From CAZHRJ01 sp964534765 (GTDB taxonomy: Bacteria; Lindowbacteria; 2-12-FULL-62-27), in the NCBI GenBank assembly GCA_964534765.1, contig CAZHRJ010000063.1, positions 1 through 16,791 of the forward strand: a DNA stretch of 16,791 bases, in the 5' to 3' direction. Positions 6,814 to 14,198 of this stretch are shown in pieces. Numbering within the stretch: position 1 is the stretch's first letter; each line of letters opens with the position of its first letter. Position numbers and translations under genes: made by a program. The notes beneath the pieces were generated by a model, which saw only the letters and a program-made list of their open reading frames with translations, was not told where the DNA came from and did not search any database.

Positions 6814-7218
6814 ATGAGCGCCGTCACAGATCCTATTTCGGATCTCCTGCTTCGTATTCGCAATGGGATCATCGCCCGAAAAAAGACCGTCGATGTCCCC
6901 GCGTCCCGGCTCAAAGTATCCATTATCCGGATTATGAAAGACGAGGGATACATCAAGAATTACCGGATTTTGAAGGACAACCGGCAGGGAATTTTGCGTG
7001 TGTATCTGAAATACGCCAAGGACGGCAAGACCAGCGTCATTCGGAACCTCCGGCGCGTCTCGACTCCCGGCCGGCGTGTTTACGCGCCAATCCATTTGAT
7101 TCCCAGGCCGTCCGGGGGGCTGGGCGTTGCCGTGGTCTCCACGCCAAAGGGTCTGTTGACCGACCGGGAATGCCGGCGCGAGCGTGTCGGCGGAGAGGTT
7201 TTGCTCGAGGTGCGCTGA
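6814..7218 (+). CDS. rpsH: 30S ribosomal protein S8 (uS8)
   Basis: S8 is a primary 16S rRNA-binding protein in the 30S platform and, in E. coli, the repressor of the spc operon. The 134-residue size is normal. It begins DPISDLLLRIRNGIIARK, then VPASRLKVSIIRIMKDEGYIKNYRI, VIRNLRRVSTPGRRVY and the C-terminal VVSTPKGLLTDRECRRERVGGEVLLEV; the last segment carries the family S-T-x-x-G rRNA-binding loop. AGGAGGA (6804-6810) ends only 3-4 bases before ATG, a rather tight spacing. The preceding 49 bases hold nothing else I recognise. The stop overlaps the rplF start by one base. Confidence 0.98.
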   Translation: MSAVTDPISDLLLRIRNGIIARKKTVDVPASRLKVSIIRIMKDEGYIKNYRILKDNRQGILRVYLKYAKDGKTSVIRNLRRVSTPGRRVYAPIHLIPRPSGGLGVAVVSTPKGLLTDRECRRERVGGEVLLEVR

Positions 7219-7790
7219 TGTCCCGTGTCGGAAAATCGCCCGTCCTCGTTCCCAAAGGCATCACCGCCCAGGTCAAAGCCTCGGCTGTCCATATCAAAGG
7301 GCCGAAGGGGGAGATGACCGTCCAGGTGCCGCCGGACGTGTCCGTTTCTCAGGACGGAGACAAACTTCTGGTTGTCCGGTCCGCCGAGACCGACGCCATC
7401 CGCGCCCGGCACGGTCTTGCCCAGCGGCTCCTTCAGAACGCTGTCCGCGGCGTTTCGGAGGGGTTTGTCCGCGAGCTGGAGATTGTAGGAATCGGATATC
7501 GCGCGTCCAAGCAGGCCGACAAACTCGTGTTGAGCGTCGGATACACCCGGCCGGCTGAAATTTCCATTCCCAAGGGAATTGAAGTCGGGATCGAATCCAA
7601 TGTCAGGATTGTTTTGAAGGGCGCGGACAGACACAAGCTCGGCCAGCTGGCCGCGGACATTCGGGCCGTGCGGCCTCCGGAAGTGTATCAGGGCAAGGGA
7701 ATCCGTTATTTTGGTGAGCGTGTCAGAAAGAAAGCCGGCAAGTCGGCGGCGGGCTCAGCGGCCGGCGGCGGCGCGGCGGGCGGGAAGTAA
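7218..7790 (+). CDS. rplF: 50S ribosomal protein L6 (uL6)
   Basis: L6 has two repeated domains and sits near the sarcin-ricin loop at the factor-binding site. The chosen ATG gives 190 residues beginning MSRVGKSPVLVPKG, the L6 opening. The frame is open 48 bases further upstream inside rpsH, but without L6 character. GAGGTG at 7207-7212 is 5 bases ahead. Family segments are VKGPKGEM, NAVRGVSEGFVRELEIVGIGYRA, LSVGYTRPAEISIPKGIEV and the C-terminal signature ADIRAVRPPEVYQGKGIRYFGERVRKKAGK. After that comes a short Gly/Ala/Ser-rich tail of about 15 residues that most L6 proteins lack. The start overlaps the rpsH stop by one base. Confidence 0.98.
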   Translation: MSRVGKSPVLVPKGITAQVKASAVHIKGPKGEMTVQVPPDVSVSQDGDKLLVVRSAETDAIRARHGLAQRLLQNAVRGVSEGFVRELEIVGIGYRASKQADKLVLSVGYTRPAEISIPKGIEVGIESNVRIVLKGADRHKLGQLAADIRAVRPPEVYQGKGIRYFGERVRKKAGKSAAGSAAGGGAAGGK

Positions 7791-7800
7791 GGGGACGGGT

Positions 7801-8166
7801 ATGAGCGACAAAAAGCACCATGAGGTCACCGTCTACAAGGCGGTCCGTTCACGGAAAAAGGTCGTCGGAACGTCTGACCGTCCCCGGCTGTGTGTTTTTA
7901 AAAGTCGAAAGCATATTTCCGTCCAGGTCGTCGATGATCTCTCCAGCAAAGTCATTGTGGGCGCGTCAACCCAGTCGCCGGAGATCAAGGATGTGGTCAA
8001 GGGCAAAAAAAATATTGAGGCCTGTCGGGCCGTCGGCAAATTGATCGCGGAGCGGTCCAAAGCCAAGGGCATTCGCGAGGTGCGGTTTGACCGGTCCGGC
8101 TATATTTATCATGGCAAATTGGCAGCGCTCGCAGACAGCGCACGTGAAGGAGGGTTGGTGTTTTGA
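7801..8166 (+). CDS. rplR: 50S ribosomal protein L18 (uL18)
   Basis: L18 binds 5S rRNA with L5 and anchors it in the central protuberance. The start at ATG 7801 gives 121 residues, normal. The frame extends 90 bases upstream into rplF, but that part is not L18-like. A GGGG-rich site lies just before the ATG (about 7791-7799). Diagnostic segments are SDRPRLCVFKSRKHISVQVVDD, a GASTQSP turn, EACRAVGKLIAERSKAKGI and the ending FDRSGYIYHGKLAALADSAREGGLVF. The stop overlaps the rpsE TTG start by four bases. Position between rplF and rpsE is canonical. Confidence 0.98.
   Translation: MSDKKHHEVTVYKAVRSRKKVVGTSDRPRLCVFKSRKHISVQVVDDLSSKVIVGASTQSPEIKDVVKGKKNIEACRAVGKLIAERSKAKGIREVRFDRSGYIYHGKLAALADSAREGGLVF
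8147..8154 (+). promoter_or_regulatory. Ribosome-binding site deciding the rpsE TTG start
   Basis: AAGGAGGG inside the rplR 3' end lies 8 bases before TTG 8163. The next in-frame ATG is about 100 bases downstream, just before the S5 core, and has no comparable site. This supports the non-ATG start. Confidence 0.6.
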
Positions 8167-8996
8167 CTGAATTCGGAGCCAGGGCCGCGCCCCATCCAGG
8201 CGGCCGTTCGCAGGGCAGGGGCAGGCGGGACGATCGAAGGAGGGACTCGGTCGGGCCGGAGATGATCGAGCGAGTCGTTCAGATCAATCATGTCGCCAAA
8301 GTCGTGGCGGGCGGCCGGCGGTTTGGGTTCTCGACCATTGTTGTAGTTGGAGACGGCAAGGGCAGTGTCGGCGTGTCGATCGGAAAGGCCAAGGAAGTTC
8401 CGGAGTCGATCACCAAGGGCCGCACGCTGGCCATGAAGGGCATGGCCAAGGTCAAAATTGTCAATGGTACCATCCCACACGAAATTCTCGGCCGATGCGG
8501 CGCCACCCGCGTGCTTCTTCGCCCGGCTGTCCCCGGAACCGGAATCATCGCCGGCAAGTCGGTCCGGGCCATTCTGGAGGCATCAGGAATCAAGGACATC
8601 ATTTCCAAAACCATCGGCAATTGCAACGCCGTCAACGCCGTCAAGGCCACCATGGATGGACTAAACCGGCTTCAGCTGCCCGAGGAGGTTGCGGAGCTTC
8701 GGGGCAAATCGGTTGGAGAGATTTTCATTGCGAAAAAATCGAGGCGCATGGGTCGATCCGAGGACGAGGCAGCCAGGGAAAAATCCGAAGGAATGGAGGC
8801 TGAACCGCCGGCCGCGCCCATCCGGCGCCGGGATCAGGGCCGGCAATCGCCGGGTCAACCCGGGTCGCGGAACAGGCCGCGGAATCAGTCCGGGCCCGGC
8901 GGTTCATCCGGAAATCGCCGACCCGATCGCAGACCCCGGCCGGAACCGCGTCCCGCTCCGGAAAGTCCATCTCCGGCCGCTCCCCCGGAGAGTTGA
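8163..8996 (+). CDS. rpsE: 30S ribosomal protein S5 with long C-terminal tail (uS5)
   Basis: S5 contributes to decoding accuracy and mRNA unwinding at the 30S entry site, together with S3 and S4. The core is complete: IERVVQINHVAKVVAGGRRFGFSTIVVVGDGKGSVG (about 35-70), GTIPHEILGRCGATRVLLRPAVPGTGIIAG, and KTIGNCNAVNAVKATMDGLNRL with LRGK ending near residue 182. Here the protein is 277 residues against about 165-200 in most bacteria. Residues from about 195 to 277 are extra, dominated by Arg, Pro, Gly, Ser and Glu, with no visible domain, and likely disordered. The N terminus (first 30) is also Arg/Gly-rich. It starts with TTG, overlapping the rplR stop by four bases. The gene normally next, rpmD, is missing; the tail shows no L30 resemblance. 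Confidence 0.95.
   Translation: MTEFGARAAPHPGGRSQGRGRRDDRRRDSVGPEMIERVVQINHVAKVVAGGRRFGFSTIVVVGDGKGSVGVSIGKAKEVPESITKGRTLAMKGMAKVKIVNGTIPHEILGRCGATRVLLRPAVPGTGIIAGKSVRAILEASGIKDIISKTIGNCNAVNAVKATMDGLNRLQLPEEVAELRGKSVGEIFIAKKSRRMGRSEDEAAREKSEGMEAEPPAAPIRRRDQGRQSPGQPGSRNRPRNQSGPGGSSGNRRPDRRPRPEPRPAPESPSPAAPPES
8987..8992 (+). promoter_or_regulatory. Ribosome-binding site deciding the rplO start
   Basis: GGAGAG at the end of rpsE is 9 bases before ATG 9002 but directly abuts an in-frame TTG at 8993, so the ATG is the likelier start. Confidence 0.5.
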
Positions 8997-9001
8997 TCGC
9001 C

Positions 9002-9436
9002 ATGTCCATCGATTTGTCCAACCTGCCGAAAATCATCCGCCGCAAGCGACGGCTGGGCCGTGGGGAAGGCAGCGGCCGCGGGAAGACCAGCGGCAAGGGC
9101 CAGAAGGGACAGTGGGCGCGCAGCAAGATTCGGCGCGGATTCGAAGGCGGCCAGATGCCCCTTTTCCGGCGTCTGCCCAAAGGGGGCTTTAAGCGGCCCT
9201 GGCGGACGCCTCCGGCCATCGTCCGGCTGGCGGATCTCAATCAGTTCTCCGACAATGAGGACGTCACCTTGGATCGTCTCAAAGGGGCCGGTCTTGTCCG
9301 GCCGCGCGCAGGATTGGTGAAAATTCTGGGCGGGGGAACATTGAAGAAACGTCTGAAGGTGACGGCTCACGGCTTTTCCGAAAGTGCCCGGCAGGCCATT
9401 CTATCGGCCGGCGGCGCCGTTCAGCTCGCCGTATAA
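9002..9436 (+). CDS. rplO: 50S ribosomal protein L15 (uL15)
   Basis: L15 is a late 50S assembly protein with a long basic N-terminal arm buried in 23S rRNA. Starting at ATG 9002 gives 144 residues, the normal length; the TTG at 8993 would add three. The arm reads RRKRRLGRGEGSGRGKTSGKGQKG, the unmistakable L15 signature, followed by GFEGGQMPLFRRLPKGGF. The C-terminal domain has LADLNQF, LVKILGGGTLKKRLKVTAHGFSESARQAI and a closing GGAVQL strand. The ATG is 5 bases after the rpsE stop, in the place where rpmD would normally intervene. A 24-base gap leads to secY. Confidence 0.97.
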   Translation: MSIDLSNLPKIIRRKRRLGRGEGSGRGKTSGKGQKGQWARSKIRRGFEGGQMPLFRRLPKGGFKRPWRTPPAIVRLADLNQFSDNEDVTLDRLKGAGLVRPRAGLVKILGGGTLKKRLKVTAHGFSESARQAILSAGGAVQLAV

Positions 9437-9460
9437 CCGTCCGGCGCCCTCTGACCCCAC

Positions 9461-10797
<1,337 letters not shown>

Positions 10798-10798
<1 letters not shown>

Positions 10799-11469
10799 TG
10801 TCCGAAGGGATGCGGATCGTCCTCCTGGGGCCTCCGGGCGCGGGCAAGGGAACGCAGGCAAAGAAACTGGTCGACGCGCTTGGCTTGGTCCACCTGTCGA
10901 CCGGCGATCTTTTTCGAAAAATGGTCGCGGCAGGCGGGCCGCTGGGTCAGCGGATCCAGGCGATCATCAGTGTCGGACATCTGGTCCCCGACGCGGACAC
11001 CTGCGAGGTTGTGGAGACCTATCTGACCGAGCAGTCACTGTGGGGCAAGTTCCTGCTGGACGGGTTTCCCCGGACCGTGCCGCAGGCGGAGCTGCTGGAC
11101 CGGATGTTGGAAAAGCGCGGCGGCCGGCTGGACGCGGTCGTCGCCATTGATCTTTCAGAACAGCATGTATTGGCTCGTCTGGGTGGGCGCCAGAGTTGCC
11201 CCAAAGACGGCGCGGTCTATCACGTTCATTCGGCGCCCCCGAAAATTGCCGGCCGGTGTGATCAGTGTCAGACCCCGCTGGTGGTCCGGGAGGATGATCA
11301 GCCCGATCGCATTCGTGAGCGGCTGGCCATCTATCTCCGTCAGACCCAGCCGCTCCTCGACTATTACGGCCGGTCTTCGATCCTCCGGCGTGTTGACGGA
11401 TCTGTCGATACGGACGAGGTCACGGATCGGATATTGAAGGTGCTGCGAAGCACGTCACGGCCGTCTTGA
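10798..11469 (+). CDS. adk: Adenylate kinase, long-lid form
   Basis: Adenylate kinase interconverts ATP + AMP and 2 ADP in the cytoplasm. The 223-residue protein has the P-loop GPPGAGKGT at 11-19, the AMP-binding helix LSTGDLFR, DGFPRT at 88-93 and a lid with YHVHSAPPKIAGRCDQC followed by DDQPDRIRERL. The lid is of the zinc type, but the four ligand positions read C134, D137, C154, C157: the second Cys is replaced by Asp. Known zinc lids use four Cys or three Cys and one Asp (Bacillus has Asp at the fourth position), so metal binding remains plausible. The start overlaps the secY stop by one base; a second ATG at 10810 is less likely. Linkage to secY and map is very common. Confidence 0.97.
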
Positions 11470-11471
11470 GT

Positions 11472-11475
11472 GAGG
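11472..11475 (+). promoter_or_regulatory. Ribosome-binding site deciding the map start
   Basis: GAGG lies 10 bases before ATG 11486 and only 1 base before an in-frame GTG at 11477, favouring the ATG. That start yields the typical M-I-x-I-K opening of the family. Confidence 0.5.
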
Positions 11476-11485
11476 CGTGTTCGGC

Positions 11486-12229
11486 ATGATCGAGATCAAA
11501 ACTCCGGACGAGATCGAGAAAATGGTCGAGTGCGGCAGGCTCACCCGGCTGGTTCTCGATCGCATGGAGGCCCTGGTCGCTCCGGACGTCAGCACGCTGG
11601 ATTTGGACGCCGAGGCTGAGCGGATGATCCGGGCGGAGGGTGCGGAGCCGGCGTTCAAGGGATATTTTGGGTTTCCCGCGACGATCTGCGCGTCGATCAA
11701 TGCCGAAGTGGTCCATGGCATTCCGCGCAAGGACAAGGTCGTCCGGGAGGGAGACATTCTCTCAATCGATGTGGGCGTGCGCAAGTTCGGGTTTCACGGT
11801 GACGCCGCCCGGACGTTCCCGGTTGGGACCATTTCATCGGAGGCCCGCAAGCTGATGGATGCCTGCCGGTCCTCGCTGGACGCCGGGACTGCGCGGGCGC
11901 TGTCGGGTGGTCGCGTGTCGGACATATCGAGGGCCATTCAGACAGTGGCGGAATCGGCGGGGTTCAGCGTTGTCCGCGAGTGGGTCGGGCACGGGGTCGG
12001 CCGGAATTTGCATGAGGACCCGCAGATTCCGAATTTCGACACCGGCAAAAAGGGGCCGGTGCTGTCGCCCGGCATGACGCTGGCGATCGAGCCGATGGTG
12101 AATATCGGAACGTATAAAACGGAGATTCTGGAGGATCGGTGGACTGTGGTTACGGCGGATCGGAAACTCAGCGCCCATTTTGAAAATACGATCCTCGTCA
12201 CCGAAAACGGTCCCCGGGTGCTGACATGA
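11486..12229 (+). CDS. map: Methionine aminopeptidase, type I
   Basis: This metalloenzyme removes the initiator methionine from nascent proteins after deformylation. With ATG 11486 it is 247 residues, a type I enzyme without an N-terminal zinc finger. All catalytic residues are visible: His77 (EVVHGIP), the metal ligands Asp95 and Asp106 (ILSIDVG, FHGDAARTF), His169 (GHGVG), Glu202 (AIEPM) and Glu233 (HFENTILVTE), plus His176 (NLHEDP). An upstream GTG at 11477 would add three residues but is badly placed relative to the ribosome-binding site. The gene follows adk by 16 bases, and its stop overlaps infA by four. Its place between adk and infA matches many other bacteria. Confidence 0.98.
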   Translation: MIEIKTPDEIEKMVECGRLTRLVLDRMEALVAPDVSTLDLDAEAERMIRAEGAEPAFKGYFGFPATICASINAEVVHGIPRKDKVVREGDILSIDVGVRKFGFHGDAARTFPVGTISSEARKLMDACRSSLDAGTARALSGGRVSDISRAIQTVAESAGFSVVREWVGHGVGRNLHEDPQIPNFDTGKKGPVLSPGMTLAIEPMVNIGTYKTEILEDRWTVVTADRKLSAHFENTILVTENGPRVLT

Positions 12230-12471
12230 GCAGGAAAAAAGAATTTGTCCATACGATCAAGGAGGACAAGATCACGGTGGACGCCAAGGTCCTGGAGGCG
12301 TTGCCGAACACGATGTTTCGAGTCGAGCTGCAGAATCAGCATGTGATTCTGGCTCACATCTCCGGCAAAATGCGCATGCATTACATCCGCATCCTGCCGG
12401 GCGACACGGTGACGGTTGAGATTTCGCCCTATGATCTGAGCCGCGGGCGCATCGTATTTCGCAAGAAATAG
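12226..12471 (+). CDS. infA: Translation initiation factor IF-1
   Basis: IF-1 is an S1/OB-fold protein that occupies the 30S A site during initiation. The core is nearly identical to textbook IF-1: VLEALPNTMFRVELQNQHVILAHISGKMRMHYIRILPGDTVTVEISPYDLSRGRIVFR. Total length is 81 residues against 72 in E. coli; the difference is a lead of about 9 residues, MSRKKEFVHT, which is charged and not part of the OB fold. The ATG overlaps the map stop by four bases. The purine stretch in front is weak (GGGTG), so coupling to map is likely. A 37-base gap with GGAGG leads into rpmJ. Confidence 0.97.
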   Translation: MSRKKEFVHTIKEDKITVDAKVLEALPNTMFRVELQNQHVILAHISGKMRMHYIRILPGDTVTVEISPYDLSRGRIVFRKK

Positions 12472-12508
12472 AGTTTTTCGATGATGGTTTGTGGTGGAGG
12501 AAAGTGAC

Positions 12509-12622
12509 ATGAAAGTTCGGCCGAGTGTGAAACGGATTTGTAAAAAATGCAAAGTCATCCGGCGCAAGGGTGTGGTGCGGGTTATCTGTGAAAACCCGAA
12601 ACACAAGCAGCGCCAGGGATAA
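12509..12622 (+). CDS. rpmJ: 50S ribosomal protein L36 (bL36), zinc-binding
   Basis: This is a very short gene of 37 codons plus stop. The product begins MKVRPSVKRICKKCKVIRRK and ends CENPKHKQRQG. The zinc ligands are C11, C14, C27 and H32, spaced C-x2-C-x12-C-x4-H, the standard zinc-binding L36 form. L36 is a late 50S protein near the factor-binding side. GGAGG at 12496-12500 is 8 bases before the ATG. Position between infA and rpsM is canonical for the alpha operon boundary. It is followed by a 41-base gap that holds a small hairpin just before rpsM. Confidence 0.97.
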   Translation: MKVRPSVKRICKKCKVIRRKGVVRVICENPKHKQRQG

Positions 12623-12631
12623 ACGATCGTC

Positions 12632-12649
12632 GGGGCGGATTTGCGCCCC
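12632..12649 (+). promoter_or_regulatory. Hairpin in the rpsM leader (GGGGCG / CGCCCC)
   Basis: A perfect 6-bp inverted repeat, GGGGCG and CGCCCC, encloses the loop GATTTG. It ends one base before the ACAGGAGG that serves as the rpsM ribosome-binding site. Similar G/C hairpins lie before rpsK and rpoA. It is not followed by a T-run, so it does not look like an intrinsic terminator. It could be a regulatory leader structure or a piece of a dispersed repeat. Confidence 0.45.
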
Positions 12650-12663
12650 TACAGGAGGATTGA

Positions 12664-13047
12664 ATGGCTCGTATTGCGGGTGTTGAGTTGCCGAAGCAGA
12701 AAAACGTCGAGATTGCCATGACCTATATCTACGGGATCGGGCGGCCATCCGCCAAGAGGATCTGTGATCAGGCCCGGGTAAATCTTTTCACAAAGGTGAG
12801 GGATTTGTCGGAGGACGAGGTCGGTCGCCTCCGCAGCATCATTGAAAAAAATTACAAGGTCGAGGGAGAGCGCAAATCCCAGATGACGCAGGACATCAAG
12901 CGCCTGATTGACATCGGATCGTACCGCGGACTCCGGCACAAAAACGGTCTTCCCGCGCGCGGCCAGCGGACACGCTGCAACGCCCGGACCCGCAAGGGCC
13001 CCCGAAAGACGGTCGCCGGCAAGAAGAAGGCCAGCGAGAAGACCTAG
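12664..13047 (+). CDS. rpsM: 30S ribosomal protein S13 (uS13)
   Basis: S13 is at the top of the 30S head, contacts P-site tRNA and L5, and pairs with S19. The 127-residue protein opens MARIAGVELPKQKNVEIAMTYIYGIGRPSAKRIC, where the GIG turn at 24-26 marks the helix-two-turn-helix. It continues with LSEDEVGRLRSIIEKNYKVEGERKSQMTQDIKRLIDIGSYRGLRHKNGLPARGQRTRCNARTRKG, all strongly conserved, and ends in a basic Lys-rich tail. The start is backed by ACAGGAGG at 12651-12658, 5 bases upstream. It opens the alpha block; 55 bases separate it from rpsK. Confidence 0.98.
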   Translation: MARIAGVELPKQKNVEIAMTYIYGIGRPSAKRICDQARVNLFTKVRDLSEDEVGRLRSIIEKNYKVEGERKSQMTQDIKRLIDIGSYRGLRHKNGLPARGQRTRCNARTRKGPRKTVAGKKKASEKT

Positions 13048-13063
13048 GATCGGGGCAAATACC

Positions 13064-13088
13064 AGGGGCGGCAGGGTCTGTCGCCTCT
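13064..13088 (+). promoter_or_regulatory. Hairpin in the rpsK leader
   Basis: Eleven bases (AGGGGCGGCAG) can pair with CTGTCGCCTCT across a GGT loop, with two G-U wobbles. The right arm runs directly into CTACAGGAG, which contains the rpsK ribosome-binding site. The element resembles the rpsM leader hairpin: both right arms end CGCCyCTACAGGAG. No T-run follows, so it is not a classic terminator. Confidence 0.45.
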
Positions 13089-13102
13089 ACAGGAGAATGT
13101 GA

Positions 13103-13507
13103 ATGGCGAACGAAAAAAAGCCGGTTGCGGCAAAGCCGGCCAGCAAGAAAAAGCTTAAAAACATCGCCGACGGGGTGGTTCATATATCGTCGACGTTTAA
13201 TAATACCCTTATCACCATCTCGGACCGCGCGGGAAACACCATCTGCTGGGCCAGTCCCGGCAAGCACGGGTTCAAGGGTACGCGCAAGGGCACGCCGTAT
13301 GCGGCTCAGGTCGCCGCGGAAGCGGCCGCCAAGGTGGCGATTGAGAACGGCATCCGGCGGGTGGATTGCAGAGTCAAGGGTCCGGGGCAGGGGCGTGAAA
13401 CCGCCATTCGGACCATTCAGGCGGCGGGAATCGAGATCGGCAACATCATCGACGTCACCCCGGCTCCCCATAACGGATGCCGGCCGCGCAAGAGGAGGCG
13501 GGTCTGA
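13103..13507 (+). CDS. rpsK: 30S ribosomal protein S11 (uS11)
   Basis: S11 lies in the 30S platform next to the E site and Shine-Dalgarno helix. The 134-residue protein has a Lys/Ala-rich lead of about 20 residues, then the core: GVVHISSTFNNTLITISDRAGNTICWASPGKHGFKGTRKGTPYAAQVAAEAAA, VDCRVKGPGQGRETAIR and the ending DVTPAPHNGCRPRKRRRV, the S11 signature. AGGAG at 13091-13095, 7 bases before the ATG, is the ribosome-binding site. The stop overlaps the rpsD start by one base (TGATG). Order rpsM-rpsK-rpsD-rpoA-rplQ is the classical alpha operon. Confidence 0.98.
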   Translation: MANEKKPVAAKPASKKKLKNIADGVVHISSTFNNTLITISDRAGNTICWASPGKHGFKGTRKGTPYAAQVAAEAAAKVAIENGIRRVDCRVKGPGQGRETAIRTIQAAGIEIGNIIDVTPAPHNGCRPRKRRRV

Positions 13508-14133
13508 TGGGCCGGCATATCACCTCTGTGTGCGTGCTGTGCAGACGCGAGCACGTGAAACTGTACTTGAAGGGCAATCGGTGTTTCACCGCAAAATGCG
13601 CGATTGAACAAAAGCGGCCGGCGCCCGGCCAGCACGGCGGGGAATTCAAAAAAGTCTCGGACTATGGAATGCAGCTGAGGGAAAAACAGAAGCTCCGGCG
13701 GTTTTATCTCATGATGGAACGATCCTTTTTGCGCCAGTTCGTCCGCGCTCTTCGAACCAAGGGCAAAACCGGCGAGGTATTTCTCAGATTGCTGGAAATG
13801 CGTCTTGACAATGTCGTTTTCCGGCTGGGTCTTGCTCCATCGCGCCGCGCGGCCCGGCAGATCATTTCCCATGGGCACGTGGCCGTCAACGGCCGCAAAG
13901 TGAATATCCCGTCGGCGAACGTCCGCGCGGGCGATCAAGTCCAGCTCCGGGAAGGGCACGATTTGCAGTTGGTTCGGCAGAGCGTCGAGGTGGCCAAGCA
14001 GAGAAAGAGCGTTCCGGAGTGGCTGGACCTGAGCGCCGAGAAGCTGTCCGGCAAGGTTCTCCGGATGCCGGAGCGGGCGGAAATCACGGTGCCGGTGCAG
14101 GAGCAGCAGATCGTCGAGTATTATTCGAAATAA
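13507..14133 (+). CDS. rpsD: 30S ribosomal protein S4, zinc-binding (C+) form (uS4)
   Basis: S4 nucleates 30S assembly and in E. coli represses the alpha operon. ATG 13507 gives 208 residues. The upstream open frame inside rpsK is not S4-like, and GAGGAGG at 13492-13498, 8 bases upstream, confirms the start. Cysteines C9, C12, C26 and C31 form the zinc site of the C+ type (C-x2-C-x13-C-x4-C), followed by the family segment RPAPGQHG. The central part has YGMQLREKQKLRRFY and LRLLEMRLDNVVFRLGLAPSRRAARQIISHGHVAVNGRKVNIPS, the S4 RNA-binding domain. It ends LSGKVLRMPERAEITVPVQEQQIVEYYSK, typical. It is followed by the longest gap in the window (89 bases) before rpoA. Confidence 0.98.
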   Translation: MGRHITSVCVLCRREHVKLYLKGNRCFTAKCAIEQKRPAPGQHGGEFKKVSDYGMQLREKQKLRRFYLMMERSFLRQFVRALRTKGKTGEVFLRLLEMRLDNVVFRLGLAPSRRAARQIISHGHVAVNGRKVNIPSANVRAGDQVQLREGHDLQLVRQSVEVAKQRKSVPEWLDLSAEKLSGKVLRMPERAEITVPVQEQQIVEYYSK

Positions 14134-14139
14134 TTTGGC

Positions 14140-14159
14140 GGGGCGGCGCTGTCCGCTCC
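14140..14159 (+). promoter_or_regulatory. First hairpin in the rpsD-rpoA gap
   Basis: GGGGCGG can pair with CCGCTCC (one G-U wobble) across the loop CGCTGT, starting 6 bases after the rpsD stop. It resembles the hairpins before rpsM and rpsK. No T-run follows. It might damp or adjust downstream transcription, protect an mRNA end, or be a repeat remnant. Confidence 0.4.
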
Positions 14160-14173
14160 GAAGGGTTCGTCGG

Positions 14174-14198
14174 CCGGCCGATCGTCATCGGCGGCCGG
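14174..14198 (+). promoter_or_regulatory. Second hairpin in the rpsD-rpoA gap
   Basis: CCGGCCGAT and ATCGGCGGCCGG are complementary, with a 3-base bulge, around a CGTC loop. It is followed 7 bases later by AAGGAGGAG (14206-14214), the rpoA ribosome-binding site, 8 bases before the ATG. The GGCCGG-rich arms are common words in this genome, so part of the complementarity could be chance. Confidence 0.35.

Noticed and set aside
8689..9192. Plus-strand frame of 167 codons across the rpsE-rplO junction, considered as a shifted rpmD
   Set aside because: It is Arg/Pro-rich with no L30 strand-helix pattern, and overlaps two genes whose frames are certain.
12632..12649. Leader hairpins as intrinsic terminators
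   Set aside because: None is followed by a T-run, and each leads into a ribosome-binding site of the next gene.
14119..14124. TATTAT as a possible -10 box for an rpoA promoter
   Set aside because: It is inside the rpsD coding end, and no TTGACA-like -35 box lies at a suitable distance.
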